Below, one piece after another: positions 1 through 8,824 of a DNA stretch of 64,000 nt. Under the pieces are notes generated by a model, which did no database searches, had not been told where the DNA came from, and worked only from the letters and a program-made list of their open reading frames with translations. Made by a program: the position numbers and the translations under genes. This DNA comes from Actinocorallia herbida (GTDB lineage Bacteria > Actinomycetota > Actinomycetes > Streptosporangiales > Streptosporangiaceae): assembly GCF_003751225.1 (NCBI RefSeq), contig NZ_RJKE01000001.1, forward strand, positions 7,254,001 through 7,318,000, in the 5' to 3' direction. Positions within the stretch are counted from its first letter, which is position 1, and each line of letters starts with the position of its first letter.

Positions 1-181
1 CTGCGCGGTCACCCGGGCCGTCGCCGACGGCACCCTCCCGGAGCGCCGGCTGGCCTCCTGGCGCAAACTCCAGCGCGAAGCCGAATGGGCGGCCTCCCGC
101 ACCGACGCCCGCCTCCGCGCCGAACGCGAGAACCGCTGGAAGTCCATCCACAAGGAAATGCGAGGCCGCAACCGCCCCTGA
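1..181 (+). CDS. rsgA: RsgA ribosome-assembly GTPase, C-terminal end (partial)
   Basis: Only the last 59 codons are present, and the rest of the gene lies left of the window. The reading frame begins at base 2 with a Cys codon, followed by AVTRAVADG, then LASWRKLQREAEWAA and a basic tail containing WKSIHKEMRGR before TGA. This Cys, helical RLxSWxKLQRE and basic WKxIHKEMR ending is what I know from actinobacterial RsgA (YjeQ), the circularly permuted GTPase that acts in late 30S subunit maturation. The Cys would be one ligand of its C-terminal zinc site. The GTPase and OB domains are out of view, so the assignment rests on the tail alone. Confidence 0.75.
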   Translation, partial: CAVTRAVADGTLPERRLASWRKLQREAEWAASRTDARLRAERENRWKSIHKEMRGRNRP

Positions 182-204
182 CCGCGCCCCACCGCAACGC
201 ACCA

Positions 205-244
205 CCCGTGGGCCGGACCGCCCCAACGCGGCCCGGCCCACGGG
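205..244 (+). terminator. Hairpin terminator after rsgA
   Basis: A perfect 12-bp inverted repeat (CCCGTGGGCCGG at 205-216 and its complement at 233-244, 16-nt loop) begins 24 bases after the rsgA stop. There is no U tract, which is common for actinobacterial terminators. The role is inferred from position and stem strength. Confidence 0.55.
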
Positions 245-387
245 CCCGAGCACCGTTCCCGAGTGCCCCGACCGGACCCCGCCCACAGACCGACCCCGCG
301 AACCTCGGCACAGGCGAACAGGTCCCAGGCCGAGCCGCGCCGACGGAGGCTCCCCACACCAAAGGCCGGTCCCACGAACCTCGGGAC

Positions 388-594
388 GGGCGGGTGGGTC
401 CCGGGCCTGGTGGGCCGGGCAGGTTGGGTCGGCTGGGCAGGCCGGGCGGGTTGGGCAGGCCGGGCGGGTTGGGTGGGCTGGGAGGGCAGGCCGGGCGGGT
501 TGGGTGGGCTGGGGGTTCAGGGTGGTTCGGGTGGTGGTCTGGCTTTGTCGGGTTCGGGTGGGTTCGAGCTAGGAGGGGTCGGGGTGGGGGGTGT
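388..594 (+). repeat. G-rich tandem repeat with GGG runs
   Basis: The plus strand carries many runs of three or more G separated by one to four bases. The unit GGGCAGGCCGGGCGGGTTGGG occurs at 435-455, 453-473 and 484-504, and partial copies surround these. The stretch lies between the 3' ends of two convergent genes, so its C-rich complement falls at the end of the regulator transcript. The sequence suits G-quadruplex formation or slippage. No protein reading of it has normal codon use. Confidence 0.6.
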
Positions 595-1984
595 CGTGGG
601 CTCGGGTGAGTTTGTCGACGGCGGCGTCGAGGAGGTCCGGGGGGAGGGTGAAGGGGAGGCGGAGGTGGCGGTGGTGGGCGCCTTCGGGGGAGAAGCGGTG
701 GCCTGGGGTGAGGGCCAGGCCCAGGGCCGCGGCGCGTGAGGTCAGGCGGTCGGCGTCGGTGTCGAGGAGTTCCAGCCAGAGGGAGAGGCCGCCTTGCGGG
801 AGCGCGAAGCGGCACCAGGGGAGGTCGCGTAGGCGGGCCGCGAGGTGGTCGCGCTGGGTCCTGAGGCGGCGTCTGCGCTCGTCGAGGATCTCGGCGCGGA
901 CGTCGAGGAGCCGGAGCGCGACGAGCTGGTCCAGCGGGGAAGGCGCCAGGGAGTGCGCGACGGGCAGCGCGGCCGACCGCGCGATCACGGCGGGGTGCGC
1001 CCTGATCCAGCCGACGCGGAGCCCCGGCCACAGGGACTTGCTGAGCGAGCCGATCGTCACCGTCCGCCGGTCGCCCGGCGCGGCGATCCGCGCGGGCGGC
1101 GGTGCGGCCGCGCGCAGGTCGAGGTCGCGCAGGGTCTCGTCCACCACCACGAGGGTGTCCTGCGCGGACAGGAGGCGGCGCAGGGCACCGCGCCGCTCGT
1201 CGTCCATGAGCAGCCCGGTCGGGTTGTGGAAGTCCGGGACGAGGTAGGTGAGCGCGGGGCCCGCCGCGGCGACGGTGCGGCCCAGGGCCGCGACGTCCCA
1301 GCCGTCGCCGGTCAGGGGCTGGGCGACCGGCCTGGCGCCTGCCGACCGGAACAGGGCGAGCGCTCCCGGGTAGGTGGGCGAGTCCGTCACGACCCGTGCG
1401 CCGCGCCGGACGAAGGCGGCGATGAGCAGCGCGAGCGCCGCGTCCGCGCCGCCGGTCAGCAGCACATGGCCTTCCCGGGTGGGCAGGCCCTGGTCGGTGT
1501 AGGCCGCGGCGATCGCGGCGCGCAGGTGCGCGGCGGGCCCGTCGGGGGCCAGCGCGGACGGGAGGCCGTCCGCCGCGCCCAGTACGGCGGCGTGCAGCGC
1601 GTCGAAGGGCGCGGCGGGTTCCGCGGCCGTCAGGTCCAGGGCCGCCTCGCGCCCGCCGGTGAGGGAGAGGCCCGCGGGCCAGGGGGCGAGGCCGCCCCGC
1701 AACCCGGGCGGGAGTGCGGTGACGCTGCCGGATCCGGTGCGCGTCGTGATCAGTTCGGCGGCGCGCAGTGCCCGGTAGGCGCTCGCGACGGTGCCCCGGG
1801 CCAGGCCGAGCACCTCGGCGAGCCGCCGTTCGGCGGGCATCCGGACGCCCAGCGCGAGCCGGCCGTCGTGGAGTGCCCGCTCGACGGCGTCGGCGAGAAG
1901 TCCCGCCGCGCTGCCCTCGCCGTCCCGCCACGAGCCCAGCAGCCGGGCCACTTCGAGGGCGGAGACCTGTCGCACGTCGACCAT
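569..1984 (-). CDS. MocR/GntR-family transcriptional regulator with aminotransferase domain
   Basis: The product is about 471 residues, with an N-terminal GntR winged helix (residues ~25-85, including MPAERRLAEVLGLARGTV) and a fold-type I aminotransferase domain. The PLP lysine is visible in SLSKSLWPGLRVGW. MocR proteins bind a PLP-linked effector and commonly regulate a divergent gene. Here the neighbours are a phzF homologue and an ornithine-cyclodeaminase homologue, and a perfect palindrome overlaps the start region. I chose the ATG at 1984. A TTG three codons upstream at 1993 is possible but lies inside the palindrome. Neither start has a good ribosome site. The C-terminus runs into the G-rich repeat. 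Confidence 0.88.
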   Translation of the reverse strand: MVDVRQVSALEVARLLGSWRDGEGSAAGLLADAVERALHDGRLALGVRMPAERRLAEVLGLARGTVASAYRALRAAELITTRTGSGSVTALPPGLRGGLAPWPAGLSLTGGREAALDLTAAEPAAPFDALHAAVLGAADGLPSALAPDGPAAHLRAAIAAAYTDQGLPTREGHVLLTGGADAALALLIAAFVRRGARVVTDSPTYPGALALFRSAGARPVAQPLTGDGWDVAALGRTVAAAGPALTYLVPDFHNPTGLLMDDERRGALRRLLSAQDTLVVVDETLRDLDLRAAAPPPARIAAPGDRRTVTIGSLSKSLWPGLRVGWIRAHPAVIARSAALPVAHSLAPSPLDQLVALRLLDVRAEILDERRRRLRTQRDHLAARLRDLPWCRFALPQGGLSLWLELLDTDADRLTSRAAALGLALTPGHRFSPEGAHHRHLRLPFTLPPDLLDAAVDKLTRAHDTPHPDPS

Positions 1985-2012
1985 ATGGTCCAATTTATTC
2001 TAATTGGACCAT
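1985..2012. promoter_or_regulatory. Probable MocR operator
   Basis: ATGGTCCAATT at 1985-1995 and AATTGGACCAT at 2002-2012 form a perfect 11-bp inverted repeat with a 6-bp spacer. It abuts the regulator ATG and lies 68 bp upstream of phzF. GGTCC/GGACC-type repeats between a MocR gene and its target are typical of the family. The link to this protein is inferred. Confidence 0.7.
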
Positions 2013-2079
2013 TACTAAAGGTTCGCCGCCACCTACCTTCGGCAAGAGAGCAGGCACCAACCCGAGAAAGCCGAACCAG

Positions 2080-2964
2080 ATGTCACTCGAGTACCGGCAC
2101 GTCGACGTGTTCGCGGCCGAACCGTTCACCGGCAACAGCCTCGCCGTCTTCCCCGACCGCCCCGACCTGACGGGCGCCCAGATGCTCGCCGTCACCCAGG
2201 AGCTGCGCCACTTCGAGACGATCTTCCTGCGGCCCACCGACGCGCCGGACGCGTTCGAGGCCCGGGTGTTCGACCTCATCGAGGAACTGGACTTCGCCGG
2301 GCACCCGATCCTCGGGGCCGCCGCCGTCCTCCACGAGCGGGCTGGGGGCGCCGGGACTCGGGAGTGGCGGTTCCGGCTCCCGCGCAAGACCGTCCAGGTC
2401 ACCACGCGTCACACCGAGGGCCACTTCCAGGCCGCGCTCGACCAGGGCAGGCCCGAGTTCCTCGGCACCGTGCCCCCCGACGGCAGGGCGGAGATCGCCG
2501 AGGCGCTGCGGCTCCCCTCCGGGGCGCTCGCCGATCTGCCCCTCGAGGTCGTCTCGACCGGCCTGCGCTACCTCGTCGTCCCCGTGCGGGGGCGGCTGGT
2601 GGAGGCGCGGATCGTCCGCCAGGACTTCGCCGACCTGCTCGCCCGGCACGGCGCGCAGTTCGCGTACCTGCTCGACGTCGACGGCCTGGAGGGCAGGCAC
2701 TGGAACAACGACGGCGTCATGGAGGACGTGGCGACGGGAAGCGCCGCCGGATGCGTCGGCGCCTACCTGGCGCGGCACGGCGTCGTGCCCGCCGGGCGGG
2801 AGTTCATCCTCCGGCAGGGCCGCTTCACCGGCCGGCCGAGCAGGATCGGCGTCCTCCCGGAGGGCTCCCCCGACGACCTCGAGAACATCCGCGTCTCCGG
2901 AGCCGTCGCGATGACGGCCCGCGGCACCCTCGACGCGGTTCCGGCGAAGACCGAGGAGTCCTGA
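2080..2964 (+). CDS. PhzF-family isomerase/epimerase-like protein
   Basis: This 294-residue protein has the PhzF/diaminopimelate-epimerase fold. The N-terminus holds GNSLAVF, then HFETIFL with the conserved catalytic Glu, and the C-terminal half holds EDVATGSAAGCVGAYL, the second-lobe signature. Characterised members isomerise small amino or hydroxy acids, and the true substrate of most is unknown. The ATG at 2080 follows a weak GAGAAAG. The gene overlaps the next by one base (TGATG), so both are probably one transcript under the divergent MocR regulator. An imino- or amino-acid substrate is a reasonable inference from that partner. Confidence 0.85.
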   Translation: MSLEYRHVDVFAAEPFTGNSLAVFPDRPDLTGAQMLAVTQELRHFETIFLRPTDAPDAFEARVFDLIEELDFAGHPILGAAAVLHERAGGAGTREWRFRLPRKTVQVTTRHTEGHFQAALDQGRPEFLGTVPPDGRAEIAEALRLPSGALADLPLEVVSTGLRYLVVPVRGRLVEARIVRQDFADLLARHGAQFAYLLDVDGLEGRHWNNDGVMEDVATGSAAGCVGAYLARHGVVPAGREFILRQGRFTGRPSRIGVLPEGSPDDLENIRVSGAVAMTARGTLDAVPAKTEES

Positions 2965-3926
2965 TGCCCGCGTTCCCCGTCCACACGGCCCCGGAGATCC
3001 GCGCGGCCGTCGGCGTCGACGACCTCCTGGAGCCGGTGGCCGAGGCGCTCGCCGCCTTCAGCACGGTGGAAGGGGCCAGGGCCCCGATCTCGGTGCTTCC
3101 CCTGAAGAACGGCGGCGACGCCCACCTCAAGGCCGCCTACCTGCCTGGGATGCCGCACTTCGTCGTCAAAGTGGCGACCTGGTTCCCCGCCAACCGCGCG
3201 CTCGGACTGCCCGAAGGCGGCGGGTTCGTCGCCCTCCTCGACGCCCGTACCGGGACCGTCACCGCGGTGCTGGAGGACGAGCACCACCTGTCCGATCTGC
3301 GGACCGCCGCGGCGGGCGCCGTCAGCGCCCGCGCCCTCGCCCGCCCCGACGCCTCCCGCGTCACCGTGATGGGCACCGGCAGGCAGGCGCGGTTGCAGGC
3401 CCACGCGCTCACCCGGGTCCGCGGCATCGACCACGTGACCGTCTGGGGACGCACCCCCGAAGGCGCGGCCCGCCTCGTCGGGCAGCTCCGCGAAGACCTC
3501 CCCGACCTGCCGGTCGAAGCCGTCGCCGACCCGGAGGCCGCCGTCCGCGACGCCGACGTGATCATCACCGCCACCGCCGGCACCTCTCCCGTCCTCCGGG
3601 GCGACTGGCTCCGCCCCGGCCAGCACATCACCGCGCTCGGCGCCGACGACGAGCACAAGCGCGAACTGGACGCCGGAGTCTTCGCCCGCGCGACCCGGAT
3701 CTTCGTGGACGGCCGCGACCTGAACCTCCGCTACGGCGACGTGCACGCCGCCGTGGCCGCAGGCGAGATCACCCCCGACCGCATCACCGGCGAACTCGGC
3801 GAAGTCCTGTCCGGCCGCACCCCCGGCCGCCGCACGTCCAGCGACATCACGCTCGCCAAACTCATCGGCATAGGCCCCCAGGACCTGGCCGCCGCCGAAA
3901 CCGCCGTCGCCCTCCTCACCCCCTGA
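2964..3926 (+). CDS. Ornithine cyclodeaminase / mu-crystallin family protein
   Basis: This 320-residue NAD(P)-dependent protein shows family landmarks in order: VKVATWFPANRALGLP, LLDARTGTVTAVLED, SDLRTAAAGAVSARALA, and the Rossmann loop VMGTGRQARLQA near residue 135. The family covers ornithine cyclodeaminase, alanine dehydrogenase and delta1-pyrroline-2-carboxylate reductase, which cannot be separated by eye. Coupling to phzF and a MocR regulator favours a small cyclic imino acid or a modified amino acid over arginine catabolism, since no arginine genes are nearby. The start ATG overlaps the phzF stop. Confidence 0.85.
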   Translation: MPAFPVHTAPEIRAAVGVDDLLEPVAEALAAFSTVEGARAPISVLPLKNGGDAHLKAAYLPGMPHFVVKVATWFPANRALGLPEGGGFVALLDARTGTVTAVLEDEHHLSDLRTAAAGAVSARALARPDASRVTVMGTGRQARLQAHALTRVRGIDHVTVWGRTPEGAARLVGQLREDLPDLPVEAVADPEAAVRDADVIITATAGTSPVLRGDWLRPGQHITALGADDEHKRELDAGVFARATRIFVDGRDLNLRYGDVHAAVAAGEITPDRITGELGEVLSGRTPGRRTSSDITLAKLIGIGPQDLAAAETAVALLTP

Positions 3927-4221
3927 CCCCGGCCGCGCAGCGGACATCGGCCGCGCCTCCGCGAGCACGCGCCGCTCCCAGAAGGCCACCGCCGACCCGG
4001 GTCGCCAGGCGGCCTGCGGGAGCGCTCGGGGTGGGGTGCCGCGGCCGTCCTCGGAAGATCGGCGGATCCGTGCCCGAGGCGTCGGCGAGGAGGCTCCGAC
4101 GCCGCCGCGGGGCGGGTTCCGGAGGTGCCGCGCGGCGATTTCGGCGTGGGTCAAGGCCGTGGAGGCGCGGTCCCGACGGGCAGCGTTGCTGCGCCCTCGT
4201 GCCGGAGGTGGTCGCGGGGGC
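3927..4221. other. Intergenic region without a convincing gene
   Basis: These 295 bp lie between convergent genes. Open frames cross them, but none has a recognisable start, motif or ribosome site. I see no strong hairpin. A decayed gene is possible but cannot be shown. Confidence 0.4.
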
Positions 4222-5010
4222 CTAGAGGGGCTTGAGGTCGGGGCGTTTGGGGGCGCGGCCGTCTCCGGAGGAGATGCCCTTGAGGCGGCGTTGGACCCAG
4301 GGGGCGAAGTAGGCGCGCGCCCAGTGGAGGTCTTCACGGCGGGCGTCCTGCCAGGTCTTGGCGGAGGGCAGGGGCCAGGGGGCGCGCCAGTCGCCTTCGA
4401 CGGGGACGCCGAGCCGCTCGGCCACGGCGAGGGCGAGACGGCTGTGGCCTTCGGGGGTGAGGTGCAGGCGGTCCTCGTGCCAGGCGGGGTCGGCGTTCAG
4501 CACGGGCATCGACCACAGGTCGACGACGGTCAGGCCGAGGCGATCGGCGATCGACCGGATGTGCAGGTTGTAGGTGGCGACCTTCCCGCGGAAGCGCCCG
4601 TCGCTCGCGCGGCCGTTGAGGCCCCGGAACTTCGGGTCGAACCCGGTGAACACGACGACCTCGGCGCCCGTCCCGCGCAGCGCGGCGAGGGCGTCGCGGT
4701 AGACGACGGCCATCTCGTCGGGGTCGGCGCCGGGGCGGATCATGTCGTTGCCGCCCGCGGAGATCGTGTACAGGTCGGCCCGCATCTCCACGGCCCGCGG
4801 CACCTGGTCCTCGGCGATCTGGCGCAGCAGCTTGCCCCGCACCGCGAGGTTCGCGTACAGCAGACCGGGCCGGGCGGCATCGAGGTGCCCCGCGAGCCGG
4901 TCGGCCCAACCGCGGAACTCGTCCGGCCGGTAGGGGTCGTTCAACCCCTCGGTGAAGCTGTCACCGAGGGCCACAAAAGATCGAATTTCCTTCTTCACCG
5001 CACCACTCAC
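4222..5010 (-). CDS. SGNH/GDSL-family hydrolase
   Basis: The product is up to 262 residues, with the SGNH blocks in order: VALGDSFTEGLND (block I, nucleophile Ser at about residue 18), YTISAGGNDMIRPG (block III with Asn) and WHEDRLHLTPEGHSRLA (block V with the Asp and His of the triad). There is no signal peptide, so the esterase or lipase activity would be cytoplasmic. The GTG at 5010 is the upstream start, and a second GTG at 4998 is equally possible because neither has a strong ribosome site. It lies downstream of a metallophosphoesterase on the same strand, with a 64-bp gap. Confidence 0.87.
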   Translation of the reverse strand: MSGAVKKEIRSFVALGDSFTEGLNDPYRPDEFRGWADRLAGHLDAARPGLLYANLAVRGKLLRQIAEDQVPRAVEMRADLYTISAGGNDMIRPGADPDEMAVVYRDALAALRGTGAEVVVFTGFDPKFRGLNGRASDGRFRGKVATYNLHIRSIADRLGLTVVDLWSMPVLNADPAWHEDRLHLTPEGHSRLALAVAERLGVPVEGDWRAPWPLPSAKTWQDARREDLHWARAYFAPWVQRRLKGISSGDGRAPKRPDLKPL

Positions 5011-5074
5011 GGCATAAAGAGTGCATCATGCACATTGCCCTACGCGACCGTAAGAAGCGGTGATGACCGCCACG

Positions 5075-6562
5075 TCAGCGCAGGGGAATACGCAACTCGT
5101 GCTCCAGCGGAGGCTCCAGTTCCTGCGCCCGGCAGCCCGTCGCGCCGAAGCAGCGGATCCGCAGCTCGCCGGGGGTGACGTCGAGGCGCAGGAAGCTCTT
5201 GAAGAAGGGCGCGCTGTCGGTGTCGGAGGCCTCGGAGAACATGCGGTGGTAGGGCTTGTTGACCGGGAGCCGCAGCCACGGCCTGCGCTTGCGCCCGTCG
5301 GGGACGGCGAGGAGCGAGGCGATCATCCGGGCGCGCAGCCCTGGCACGACGCCGTGGGCCTCCGGCCGGGTCGGCGGGACGCCGAGCCGGCGGGAGACCG
5401 CCGCGGCGGCCTGGGGGTAGTCGATCTCGAAGAACCGGCGAAGGCCGAGACGACGCAGGCGCCGCCCGTACAGGCGGCTGTAGAAGACCAGGGAGTCTCC
5501 GCGCAGCGGGTGGCAGACGAAGTCGTCCTCGCCGACGAGGGTGACGCCGTCGCGCTTGACGTCCACGGCCGGGATCGTATGGGTCGCGTGCATGTACGCC
5601 CCGGAGCCTCCCGCGACGAGGTAGTCGATCCGCCGGCCCGCCACGTCGACCGGGTAGTGCTGGTAGTTGTGGATGTCGCCGCCGATCACCGCGACGTATC
5701 CGGTGGACCTGACGATCTCGTCGACGGTGCCGCCGCCCTCGATCGGGCACGGCCGGTACTCGTTGTTGCGGTAGATCGGCTTGCCGGTGATGAGGACCTT
5801 CGGCTTGGGATCGGCCGAGACCCGGCGCAGCCACTCGGCCTGCTCGCGGTCGATGCCGCCGCCGATCCCGGTGTCGAGGCCGATGACGCGCAGCCGCGGA
5901 CTGTCGATGTACCAGTACGGGCCGGGCTGCTTGGCCTGCTGCGCGGGCTGGGCGCGCAGCGCGCGGGCCGCGGCGAACGCGGACTCGTCCGTGGGCTCGG
6001 GCCTGCGCCACAGCCGCCGCGCGAGCGGTCCCCACCGGGGATGCCACGACGCGCCGGGCGCGCCGTCACCGATGCGGTCGCAGAAGACGCGCATGAACCC
6101 TTCGAGCCCGTCGTACCAGTCGTGGTTGCCCGGAACCGCGTAGATGGGCGCCGGGTAGGCCTGGTAGGGCTTGAAGAACACCTGCGCGTAGTCGTTGATC
6201 GACCCGACGGGGTAGTTCACGTCGCTGGCGAACACCGCGAAGTCCGTGCCCTGCCCGGCCTTGAGCATGCCGGGGACGACGGCGTACTGCGAGGAGTCGC
6301 CCTCGCCCGGGTCGCCCAGGACGAGGAAGGAGAACTCCTCCCCTTCGGCGCGCATCGGGGTCTCGTCGGGCACCCCGACCCAGCGGCGGCGCAGTTCGTC
6401 GACGGGATCGCCGAACCACTTGGCGATGACGTCGTTGCGCGAGCGCCACAGCACCGACGGCCGCATCCAGGAGAGCGCGGGCCGCGGACCGAGATCGGGG
6501 TAGACGCCGGGCTCCGCACAGTCCCATCGGGAGAGCTGCTGTGAACTTCGGGGGGAGGTCAC
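5075..6562 (-). CDS. Calcineurin-like metallophosphoesterase with degenerate metal site
   Basis: This protein of about 495 residues has the metallophosphoesterase order: LVLGDPGEGD, FAVFASDVNYP, VPGNHDWYDG, LITGKPIYRN and VIGGDIHNYQHYP. GNHD and the last His are intact. The usual DxH reads DPG, the usual HHP position reads GKP, and GHxH reads GDIH, so several metal ligands look replaced. A C-terminal region of about 170 residues has no motif I recognise. No signal peptide is visible. The GTG start at 6562 has GAAGG almost touching it, so a later start is possible. A phosphatase role is plausible but uncertain given the substitutions. Confidence 0.75.
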   Translation of the reverse strand: MTSPRSSQQLSRWDCAEPGVYPDLGPRPALSWMRPSVLWRSRNDVIAKWFGDPVDELRRRWVGVPDETPMRAEGEEFSFLVLGDPGEGDSSQYAVVPGMLKAGQGTDFAVFASDVNYPVGSINDYAQVFFKPYQAYPAPIYAVPGNHDWYDGLEGFMRVFCDRIGDGAPGASWHPRWGPLARRLWRRPEPTDESAFAAARALRAQPAQQAKQPGPYWYIDSPRLRVIGLDTGIGGGIDREQAEWLRRVSADPKPKVLITGKPIYRNNEYRPCPIEGGGTVDEIVRSTGYVAVIGGDIHNYQHYPVDVAGRRIDYLVAGGSGAYMHATHTIPAVDVKRDGVTLVGEDDFVCHPLRGDSLVFYSRLYGRRLRRLGLRRFFEIDYPQAAAAVSRRLGVPPTRPEAHGVVPGLRARMIASLLAVPDGRKRRPWLRLPVNKPYHRMFSEASDTDSAPFFKSFLRLDVTPGELRIRCFGATGCRAQELEPPLEHELRIPLR

Positions 6563-6684
6563 CCTTCAAGGCGACCACGCCGCACCGCTCTGGATCAAGA
6601 GCCCGCAGTGATCTTTCGTGACGGATATGCCGGTCAGCAACCTTCCACCCTCACGAAACACCCCAAGTCAGGCACCGTGCGGGG

Positions 6685-7086
6685 TCAGAAACCCTGGCCG
6701 GGAACCCGTGGGTCGTCGGCGGAGACGATCTCCCGGCCCAGCGGGGTGAGGGAGACGGGGATCAGCTTGAAGTTCGCGATGCCCAACGGGATGCCGATGA
6801 TCGTGATGCAGAGGGCGATACCGGTCATGAGGTGCCCGATCGCCAGCCAGATTCCGGCCACGATGATCCAGATGACGTTGCCGATCGCGGACCCGACCCC
6901 GGCCGACTCCTTCTGGGTGATCTTCTTGCCGAAAGGCCAGAGTGCGAAGACGCCGATGCGCCAAGCGGCGACCCCGAACGGGATCGTGATGATCAGGATG
7001 AAGCAGATGAGCCCGGCCACGAAGTAGCCGAGCGCCATCCAGAACCCACACAGGACGAGCCAGATGATGTTCAGCAGAGTTCGCAT
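6685..7086 (-). CDS. YccF-domain inner-membrane protein
   Basis: This 133-residue protein has two repeated halves, each with a hydrophobic pair of segments. The first half is IIWLVLCGFWMALGYFVAG then ITIPFGVAAWR, and the second is VIWIIVAGIWLAIGHLMTG then IIGIPLGIANFK. The duplicated IW..L.G.W.ALG..I.G and IPFG motifs define the YccF (DUF307) family of small membrane proteins of unknown function. The length is normal for the family. It stands alone between the phosphoesterase and the MFS gene. Confidence 0.88.
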   Translation of the reverse strand: MRTLLNIIWLVLCGFWMALGYFVAGLICFILIITIPFGVAAWRIGVFALWPFGKKITQKESAGVGSAIGNVIWIIVAGIWLAIGHLMTGIALCITIIGIPLGIANFKLIPVSLTPLGREIVSADDPRVPGQGF

Positions 7087-7195
7087 GCTTCGACCCTAAC
7101 TCGCGGTCGTCCGCCCCCACCTCCCTCACACGAGGGAGCCGACCCCTAGGGGGTCCGGGACCTCGGGGGCGAGCCGTCGGATCGCCCCCGAGGGG

Positions 7196-8623
7196 TCAGG
7201 AGGCGGGGGCGGCGGCGTCTGCGGCGTCCCGGTCGAAGGTGTTGCGGATCCAGAGCAGGGAGAGGACGGCGAGGAACATCGCGGGGACCAGGACGAGCAT
7301 GGCCAGGGCCAGCGGTTCGCCGGAGTAGCCGGTGGCGGCGATCCGGTCGGACGTGAAGCCGATGAGCAGGGGCCCCAGGGCGCCGCCCAGGGTCACCAGG
7401 AAGGTCAGGAGGGCGAAGCCCATGCCTCGGCGGGCCGAAGGGACCACGTCGGCGGAGGCCGCGGTGAGATTGGGGATGGCGGCGGCGAAGCCGGCGCAGG
7501 CGACGGCGACGAGGGTGATGCGGAGCCCCAGGCCGGGGAGCAGTACCGCGCCGGTGAGGGACACCGCACCGATGAAGAGGAAGCCCGTGGCGACCCTGAT
7601 GCGCCAGCCGGGGCGCAGGCCGTGGTGGCGGTCGCCCATGCGACTGCCGATCAGGATGCCGACGACGATTCCGGTGCCGCCCACTCCCCCGGCCAGGCCG
7701 GAGGCCGCGTCGTAAGCCAGGTCCTCGGTGCGCTCCAGGAAGGTCGGGAGCCAGTAGAAGAGCCCCGCCACGGCCAGGGACAGGAGGGCCTGACCGAGGA
7801 TGATGCCCTTGAGGGTGCGGACACGGAGCAGGGAGCGGGCCTCCGCGATCAACGAGACGCCCTCGGCGCCCTCTGTAGCCTGCTCGGCTGCGGCGTCCGG
7901 GCTCACCGGGGCGTCGCGGAGCCTGTCGAAGGCGTCTCCCAGCCCTCGGATGGGCTCCTTGACCGTCAGCACGAGCAGGGCGACCAGCAGGCCGGGGACC
8001 GCGGCCACGAAGAAGACCGCGCGCCAGTCCAGCGCCTCGGCCACCGCGCCGCCGAGGATGACGCCCGTGGGCAGGCCCATGTAATAGCCCGCGCGCTCGA
8101 AGCCGAACGCCTTGCCCCGGCTTCTCGCCGGGTAGTAGTCCGCGAGCAGGCTGGACGCGGGCGGGTTGTAGAGCTGCCCGGCCGCGCCGAGCAGCACCCT
8201 GACCCCGAAGAACATGACGAACGTCGTCGCCAGGCCGCTGAGCACCGAGCAGAGCGACCAGATCAGCACCACGATCGCGATCGTCGCGACCCGGGGCGCG
8301 CGGTCGGCGAGCCGCCCGGCCGGGAGCAGGAGCAGCGCCGCGGCGATGCTCGCGGCGGTCGGGATCGCGCCGCCCGCGGTGTCGCTGAAGCCGAAGTGGT
8401 CCTGGATCGCCGGGAGCGCCCCGGAGATGAGGTTGATCTCGATCCGGTCGATGAACGCGACGAGCGCGACGACGACCGCGGGCCACCACCCGAGCGGCGC
8501 CGCCTTGTCCAGGTCGACCGTGCGCGCGGGGCGCTTGGGGAACACGGGGATCTCCACGGTGGCTCCGCGCGGGGCGGTGGACCCCGTCGGCGGCTCTGGC
8601 GCCTTGTCGTGCGTGTCGGTCAA
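7196..8623 (-). CDS. MFS transporter
   Basis: The product has about 475 residues and 12 predicted hydrophobic segments. The first begins at WWPAVVVALVAFIDRIEIN, and the cytoplasmic loop after TM2 carries ADRAPR. A hydrophilic central loop (about residues 225-265) separates the halves. I set the start at TTG 8623 because GAGGAG lies 8 nt upstream, whereas the open frame continues upstream without a ribosome site. The overall pattern resembles spinster-like or organic-anion MFS carriers. The substrate is unknown. Two short palindromes lie upstream. Confidence 0.85.
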   Translation of the reverse strand: MTDTHDKAPEPPTGSTAPRGATVEIPVFPKRPARTVDLDKAAPLGWWPAVVVALVAFIDRIEINLISGALPAIQDHFGFSDTAGGAIPTAASIAAALLLLPAGRLADRAPRVATIAIVVLIWSLCSVLSGLATTFVMFFGVRVLLGAAGQLYNPPASSLLADYYPARSRGKAFGFERAGYYMGLPTGVILGGAVAEALDWRAVFFVAAVPGLLVALLVLTVKEPIRGLGDAFDRLRDAPVSPDAAAEQATEGAEGVSLIAEARSLLRVRTLKGIILGQALLSLAVAGLFYWLPTFLERTEDLAYDAASGLAGGVGGTGIVVGILIGSRMGDRHHGLRPGWRIRVATGFLFIGAVSLTGAVLLPGLGLRITLVAVACAGFAAAIPNLTAASADVVPSARRGMGFALLTFLVTLGGALGPLLIGFTSDRIAATGYSGEPLALAMLVLVPAMFLAVLSLLWIRNTFDRDAADAAAPAS

Positions 8624-8734
8624 GGGATCCGCTCCTCTCGGCTGATGGATCGCGCCGGGGCCCGGATCGTACAAACTTCAAGGAACAACCGTGTTTCACG
8701 GCACCGCGGGCACGCGGCCGCACCCAGACCCGAA

Positions 8735-8753
8735 CGTCTCGATATGTGAGACG
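8735..8753. promoter_or_regulatory. Inverted repeat upstream of the MFS gene
   Basis: CGTCTC and GAGACG are separated by seven bases (GATATGT). The site is about 110 bp upstream of the transporter start, in the only gap that could hold its promoter. An operator is possible, but no regulator is adjacent. Confidence 0.35.
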
Positions 8754-8824
8754 CGAACCGGCGGTCCGCGGCGTGGAGCTGCGCGACCGCCGACGGCCGG
8801 CCGGGCCCTCTGACGCGCGACGCC

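Noticed and set aside
388-594. CRISPR array or coding repeat
   Set aside because: Units overlap or are only a few bases apart, with no unique spacers and no cas genes.
3927-4221. A gene in the gap between the cyclodeaminase and SGNH genes
   Set aside because: Frames cross it, but none has a start, ribosome site or recognisable domain.
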